The notes beneath the pieces are model-generated. The model searched no databases. It saw nothing but the letters and a program-made list of their open reading frames with translations, and had not been told where the DNA came from. A program made the position numbers and the translations under genes. DNA of 59,878 nucleotides from Gammaproteobacteria bacterium (GTDB lineage Bacteria; Pseudomonadota; Gammaproteobacteria; RBG-16-57-12), in NCBI GenBank assembly GCA_021647245.1, contig JAKIVC010000016.1:1-59878 (forward strand), written 5' to 3'. Position 1 is the first letter of the stretch, and every line of letters starts with the position of its first letter. This document shows positions 54,908 through 59,878 of this stretch, piece after piece.

Positions 54908-55834
54908 TTAAATTTTCTCAGCGTAGTGGCTTTTATCTTCGCCACCAAACAGTTCCAGCAGGCGGGGAATGAAACGCGCCAGCTCCAGCGTCATGATGCT
55001 GAAGTCATTATCAAAAGCCATGGCGGCATCATCTGCACCTCTGTTGTCGCTCTGCTCGAGCAGTTCGTCAGAGAAGCGTAAACGCTTGATTGAGAGATCG
55101 TCGCCAATGATACAGGTGAGTTGTTCATTCCACTCGATGGCGAGTTTGACCACCTCTTTGCCCGCATTCAGATGTACCTGAATCTCCTCACTCATCAAAT
55201 CTTGACGCTTGCAGCGGATAATTCCACCCTCTTCGGTGGGCTCACGCAGCTCGCACTCATCCTGAATAACCACATCATCAGGGTGATTGCTGCTCGCTAA
55301 CCATTGGGTCATTATCGATGCGGGTGCCTGCATCAGTGTCGGATGAACTGCCGGTAGTGAACCCAGTGCCTTGCGCAGCTCACTGACCAGCTCTTCCGCT
55401 TTTTTGGCGCTGGCCGCATTGACAACAATCAGGTTCTCTTTTGGCGCAATGTAAGCATAAGTGTGGCTGGAGCGGCTGAACGCCTTGGGCATCAACTCAA
55501 AAACCACTTCGTCATGCATCTCTTGGCGCTCCTTGCGGCGCACCGCTCGTCCTTGCTCTGCTTCAATTGCTGCCGCTTTCTCATTCACAATCTCTTTAAT
55601 CACAGAAGCAGGAATTATTTTCTCCTCCTTGCGCGCACAAACCATCGTGTAACCATTCACCGTGTGAGTCAGCATCTGGCCCTCACGGCCCAGTGGGGAA
55701 ACCCAACCGAAACTGCTGGGTTGTAACGCGCCACAGGGTTGAAAGGCGTGAGCGGCCAACGGCTCTTCCAGCGCCTCACCGCTCAGGGTAAAGGGTTGTG
55801 TGAGACGGAACAGCTGCAAATTGTTAAACCACAT
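54908..55834 (-). CDS. rdgC: Recombination-associated protein RdgC
   Basis: A 308-residue ring-shaped DNA-binding protein that limits RecA access to DNA. Start ATG 55834 (MWFNNLQLFRLTQPFTLSGE) is the normal RdgC opening; an in-frame start at 55915 would add an unconserved 27 residues. Blocks SFGWVSPLGREGQMLTHTVN, KAFSRSSHTYAYIAP and AMAFDNDFSIMTLELARF are conserved. It lies downstream of the sRNA terminator and so probably has its own promoter in 55835-55930. Confidence 0.95.
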   Translation of the reverse strand: MWFNNLQLFRLTQPFTLSGEALEEPLAAHAFQPCGALQPSSFGWVSPLGREGQMLTHTVNGYTMVCARKEEKIIPASVIKEIVNEKAAAIEAEQGRAVRRKERQEMHDEVVFELMPKAFSRSSHTYAYIAPKENLIVVNAASAKKAEELVSELRKALGSLPAVHPTLMQAPASIMTQWLASSNHPDDVVIQDECELREPTEEGGIIRCKRQDLMSEEIQVHLNAGKEVVKLAIEWNEQLTCIIGDDLSIKRLRFSDELLEQSDNRGADDAAMAFDNDFSIMTLELARFIPRLLELFGGEDKSHYAEKI

Positions 55835-55930
55835 GGAAAAGCCTTTTTCTATTATTGAAGTGAAGCGGGGGATTATTGCGAATCTACCGCAGGATTGCCA
55901 GTCCCTCGGTCTCATGATAAGTGATCAGGC

Positions 55931-55958
55931 AAAAAAAAGGCGCTTAAATTTAAGCGCC
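55931..55958 (-). terminator. Rho-independent terminator of the small-RNA candidate
   Basis: On the minus strand a perfect 20-base palindrome GGCGCTTAAATTTAAGCGCC is followed by eight T (55938-55931). This is a textbook intrinsic terminator. It separates rdgC from purB and from the element just upstream. No coding gene ends just before it, which indicates an RNA gene. Confidence 0.85.
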
Positions 55959-56034
55959 GATTCCCAGTAATAAGGAAAGGAAGGAGGGTGAAGAGGTTAA
56001 TGAGAAAGTTGGGGGGGACTCAATAAACCTCTTC
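55931..56034 (-). ncRNA. Candidate C-rich small RNA of about 100 nt
   Basis: Promoter-like TTGGCA (56063-56058), 16 bases, TAATAT (56041-56036) is followed by a stem GAAGAGGTT/AACCTCTTC with a TGAG/CTCA extension and a loop of seven C. Then a pyrimidine linker CACCCTCCTTCCTTTCCTT and a strong terminator follow. The linker contains CCTCC, complementary to Shine-Dalgarno sites. Architecture resembles known C-rich trans-acting sRNAs, but no family match can be made. The complementary plus-strand reading is GGA-rich with its own weaker hairpin (56229-56245, then T-rich), so an opposite transcript is an alternative. Confidence 0.55.
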
Positions 56035-56228
56035 GATATTAACTACTTCACACGGCGTGCCAAGGTGTAATGAGTGGGTCTGTTTCTGCCAATTAACGGC
56101 GTTTAAAATTACGTTAACTCATTGTGTTTTAAAAGTAATTAAATAAATATTTTTTATTTTAAATACGTTCTATCTACTGTTTTTATGAGGTGTGTTGCTT
56201 TTTGGTGTGACACAGAGGGACTCTTATT

Positions 56229-56260
56229 ATGACGTAATGCGTCATTTTGTATATTTTTTT
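56229..56260 (+). terminator. Possible plus-strand terminator in the purB-rdgC gap
   Basis: ATGACG-TAATG-CGTCAT is a six-pair stem followed by TTTGTATATTTTTTT. It could end a plus-strand transcript, but no gene is recognised for it. The stem is short and AT-containing, so the call is weak. Confidence 0.35.
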
Positions 56261-56293
56261 GCTGAATATCTTTGCCCGGTCTGAAACTGAGAG

Positions 56294-56320
56294 CTTCGCG
56301 GGTGCTATGCTCCCGCGAAG
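56294..56320. repeat. Hairpin downstream of purB
   Basis: CTTCGCGGG and CCCGCGAAG form a perfect nine-pair stem with a nine-base loop about 24 bases after the purB stop. No T-run follows. It may be a 3'-end stabiliser or weak terminator. The rest of 56062-56290 is AT-rich and shows no gene. Confidence 0.55.
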
Positions 56321-56343
56321 GTCATATTAGAGGTGCCGGCTAA

Positions 56344-57741
<1,398 letters not shown>

Positions 57742-57787
57742 TTAAGCGCGCATCATACTACAAACCCTACGCTGTTCGTAGTGGTGC

Positions 57788-57957
57788 TAGTACATCAACC
57801 CTCTTATACTGACAGGTCAACCCTTCGGGCGTTTCTGTGGCACTCCGCCTCGGCGTTATAGCGCTTGCCAAGGGAACAACCATTATCTGCGAGCTATGCC
57901 TTGATGCGAAATGCCACAGAATCGCTGACTAGGCAATATAAGAGGGTTGATGTACTA
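57788..57957. repeat. 170-bp nested inverted repeat between purB and rhlE
   Basis: Outer arms TAGTACATCAACCCTCTTAT (plus A, 57788-57808) and their perfect complement 57937-57957, 21 bases, enclose a second perfect 10-base pair TTCTGTGGCA/TGCCACAGAA (57833-57842 and 57912-57921). The centre has no frame. A palindromic miniature element (MITE-like) or a structured RNA fits. No target duplication was found. The remaining gap on each side, 57715-57787 and 57958-58151, has no recognised gene. Confidence 0.75.
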
Positions 57958-58151
57958 ATCACTCAATAAGGGCGTGGCGCTCTTTTTGCGAGCCGCCCTG
58001 CCAACCCAATACCCGGCGCGGTGGTTGCGCAACCTCATGAAATGTCCGGTTGCCCTGAGTATCCACCAATCAGTCACGCTAAAAGATCTAAAAACCTGTA
58101 CACTTCACACTCCATTTTTCAGCTGTAGCAAGCACCTCAAGAGGGTTTATC

Positions 58152-59402
58152 ATGATATTTTCATCCTTGGATCTGGCACCCGAAATTCAGAAAGCGCTGG
58201 ATGCCTGCGGCTACAGTCAGATGACACCCATCCAACAGCAAGCCATTGTCCCGGCGCGGCGCGGTAAAGACCTGCTGGCCAGTGCACAAACCGGAACCGG
58301 AAAAACCGCCGCCTTCACACTGCCCATTTTGCAACAGATGGTTGACCGGCCAAAACCAACACTGCCCGGCAATGTGCGCACACTGGTATTAACCCCCACA
58401 AGGGAGCTTGCAGAGCAGCTTTCAGAAACCATCAAGCGCTATGGGCAGTACTTACCCTTCTCGATTACCGCACTGTACGGTGGGGTTAAAATAAGCAGCC
58501 AACAGAAGAAACTTAAAGCGGGTATCGACATTATCATCTCCACCCCGGGCCGCTTGCTAGAGCATGTCGTTGAGGGCAACATCAACCTATCAGAAGTTGA
58601 GTTTTTGATATTAGACGAAGCGGATCGCATGCTCGACATGGGCTTTATCGCCGATGTTCAACAGCTGCTGCAAAAGATACAAAAAAAGCGCCAAACCTTG
58701 CTTTTTTCTGCCACCTTATCGCAACCGGTCAAAGATCTGGCCAGCAAGCTACTGCATAAACACCAGCTGGTCAGTGTCGCCAAACAAAATGCCATTGCCG
58801 ATACTATTACGCACGTTGTTTATCCGGTTGCAGAACACGATAAACCGGCACTTTTTGTCGAGTTGTTACAAGAACATAACTGGTTCAAGGTACTGGTGTT
58901 TACCAGCACCAAAGCACAGGCCGACCAACTGATGCTCACCTTAAAGAAAGAAAAAATAAAATCGGCACTCTGCCACGGTGACAAGAGCCAAGGCTCACGC
59001 CGCCGTGCACTGGCTGACTTCAAAGCCGCAAAAATTCAAGTATTGATCGCCACAGAAGTAGCCGCACGAGGGTTGGATATTCAAGACCTGGAGCATGTTG
59101 TTAACTACAACCTACCGTTCCTTGCAGAAGATTACATCCACCGCATTGGTCGCGCTGGTCGAGCGGGTGCCAAAGGAGAGGCCATCTCACTGGTTAGCCG
59201 TGAAGAAGAGCGCACACTGGCAACGATCGAACGACTGATTGGCAGCCGTATTAAACGCATAAAAATAGCCGGCTACAAAGTCGGAGACCGCGATACACTA
59301 CTCGAAAATATCGCCCAACGCCGCCGCCCACCCCGTGCCAACAAGGCCAGCCAAACCCGAATCAGCCACCATAAAACCAGCACTCGCCGCACCACTAAAT
59401 AG
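58152..59402 (+). CDS. rhlE: DEAD-box RNA helicase RhlE-like
   Basis: A 416-residue ATP-dependent RNA helicase for ribosome assembly and RNA turnover. Q motif FSSLDLAPEIQKALDACGYS, motif I SAQTGTGKTAAF, Ia TPTRELAEQ, DEAD in ILDEADRMLDMGF, SAT, and VI HRIGRAGRAG are intact. The C-terminal tail is short and very basic (RRRPPRANKAS...HHKTSTRRTTK). RhlE is preferred over SrmB or DbpA because of FIADVQQLL and the tail, but the subfamily call is tentative. GAGGG precedes ATG. Confidence 0.93.
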   Translation: MIFSSLDLAPEIQKALDACGYSQMTPIQQQAIVPARRGKDLLASAQTGTGKTAAFTLPILQQMVDRPKPTLPGNVRTLVLTPTRELAEQLSETIKRYGQYLPFSITALYGGVKISSQQKKLKAGIDIIISTPGRLLEHVVEGNINLSEVEFLILDEADRMLDMGFIADVQQLLQKIQKKRQTLLFSATLSQPVKDLASKLLHKHQLVSVAKQNAIADTITHVVYPVAEHDKPALFVELLQEHNWFKVLVFTSTKAQADQLMLTLKKEKIKSALCHGDKSQGSRRRALADFKAAKIQVLIATEVAARGLDIQDLEHVVNYNLPFLAEDYIHRIGRAGRAGAKGEAISLVSREEERTLATIERLIGSRIKRIKIAGYKVGDRDTLLENIAQRRRPPRANKASQTRISHHKTSTRRTTK

Positions 59403-59579
59403 AGCGTTTTGCACGGTGCCTGTTTTCCACCTCAGTGGTGTTAAAAATGGCCTTGCACCCCTCCGGTAGGCTCTGATTTTTTCGATTGTTTTTAACTTGA
59501 GGCCTTTGCACGCGATGTTTGTCAAGATAGTTGTCCAGCGCTCTGCTGATTTTCCTCTAATTCCAGGCCCTTTTTTACC

Positions 59580-59878
59580 CTAATTTTCTGGATTCAACCA
59601 CACCTCACTGACGGCGGCCCAATTTCGGGTTTCTCGACTCCAGCGTTCCGGGTTTCGTTGCTTGGCCGCTTCATAGATCGCTTTTCGCTTAGCCAATATC
59701 GTCAGCTCTTCGCTGTTGTGACGTTGGGCTGGGGTGATGAATTGGATTCCGCTGTGTCGATGGCTTTCATTGTACCAACCGACAAAATGATCGACCCATG
59801 CTCTTGCAGACGCCAGGCTTTCAAATGGCTTTGATGGAAAGGCGGGTGTGTATTTCAGTGTTCTAAACAGACTCTCTG
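59580..59878 (-). CDS. IS3-family transposase OrfB, C-terminal part
   Basis: The last 98 residues of an IS3-group integrase-core transposase; the 5' part lies beyond the right edge. Visible are ESLFRTLKYTPAFPSKPFES with the third catalytic Glu at the window edge, ARAWVDHFVGWYNESHRHSG, IQFITPAQRH and the tail RNPERWSRETRNWAAVSEVW. Whether it is intact cannot be told. It is convergent with rhlE across 177 bp that carry no recognised gene. Confidence 0.88.
   Translation of the reverse strand, partial: ESLFRTLKYTPAFPSKPFESLASARAWVDHFVGWYNESHRHSGIQFITPAQRHNSEELTILAKRKAIYEAAKQRNPERWSRETRNWAAVSEVWLNPEN

Overview
This window reads as chromosomal DNA of a gammaproteobacterium. The supporting gene sets are efp with both lysylation enzymes (epmA, epmB), a FimX/FimW-type c-di-GMP pair, a complete isc operon in the order iscR-nifS-like-iscS-iscU-iscA-hscB-hscA-fdx-iscX, and the typical gammaproteobacterial genes rdgC, rapA, lpoB, bamD, yceH, truC and psd. 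Base composition looks close to half G+C by eye. A free-living or symbiotic relative of Chromatiales/Thiotrichales would fit the gene set, but this is inference and no marker here fixes the genus.

Layout. 0-9.5 kb: 3' end of rarA, a yehS-like gene, fimX and fimW homologues, then epmB / efp-epmA, a tiny zinc-ribbon gene and psd. 9.7-16 kb: hemH, a solo GspE/PilB-type ATPase with four MshEN-like repeats, a yrfG-type phosphatase, two tandem CBS-domain paralogues and a small secreted haem protein. 16.2-17.8 kb: the initiator tRNA gene, then a graveyard of broken mobile elements (IS1595-, IS1182- and IS1380-type transposase pieces and the 3' end of a group II intron). 17.8-23.6 kb: a SEC-C/TPR/GT41 glycosyltransferase, a class III adenylate cyclase with an overlapping TPR lipoprotein, and suhB. 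23.7-32.2 kb: trmJ, cysE and the isc operon behind a good IscR-like operator. 32.2-38.2 kb: lpoB, bamD, a nitroreductase, and a sucC-like/sucD-like/nadE operon whose SucD-like subunit lacks the catalytic histidine. 38.6-47.8 kb: rapA, a four-gene overlapping cluster (yceH, GIY-YIG, sprT, truC), a FIST-PAS-PAS-GGDEF-EAL protein and a SPOUT methyltransferase. 47.9-54.8 kb: a MoxR/DUF58/Bat (VWA) operon. 54.9-59.9 kb: rdgC, a candidate C-rich small RNA, purB, a 170-bp nested inverted repeat, rhlE and the 3' end of an IS3-family transposase gene cut by the window edge.

How the parts work together. Three loci handle c-di-GMP: the FimX/FimW pair and the MshEN ATPase are predicted receptors, and the FIST sensor protein has intact synthesis and degradation motifs. 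All three fit control of type IV pili or related machines, although no pilus structural gene is present. cysE, trmJ and suhB precede the Fe-S assembly operon, which couples cysteine supply to cluster biogenesis. The Bat operon is a six-gene translationally coupled envelope system.

The most promising under-described items are the sucCD-like pair that has lost the phosphohistidine and the succinate-binding loop while linked to nadE, a roughly 100-nt C-rich sRNA candidate between purB and rdgC, the paired CBS genes sharing a promoter-like element, and a nested inverted repeat between purB and rhlE.
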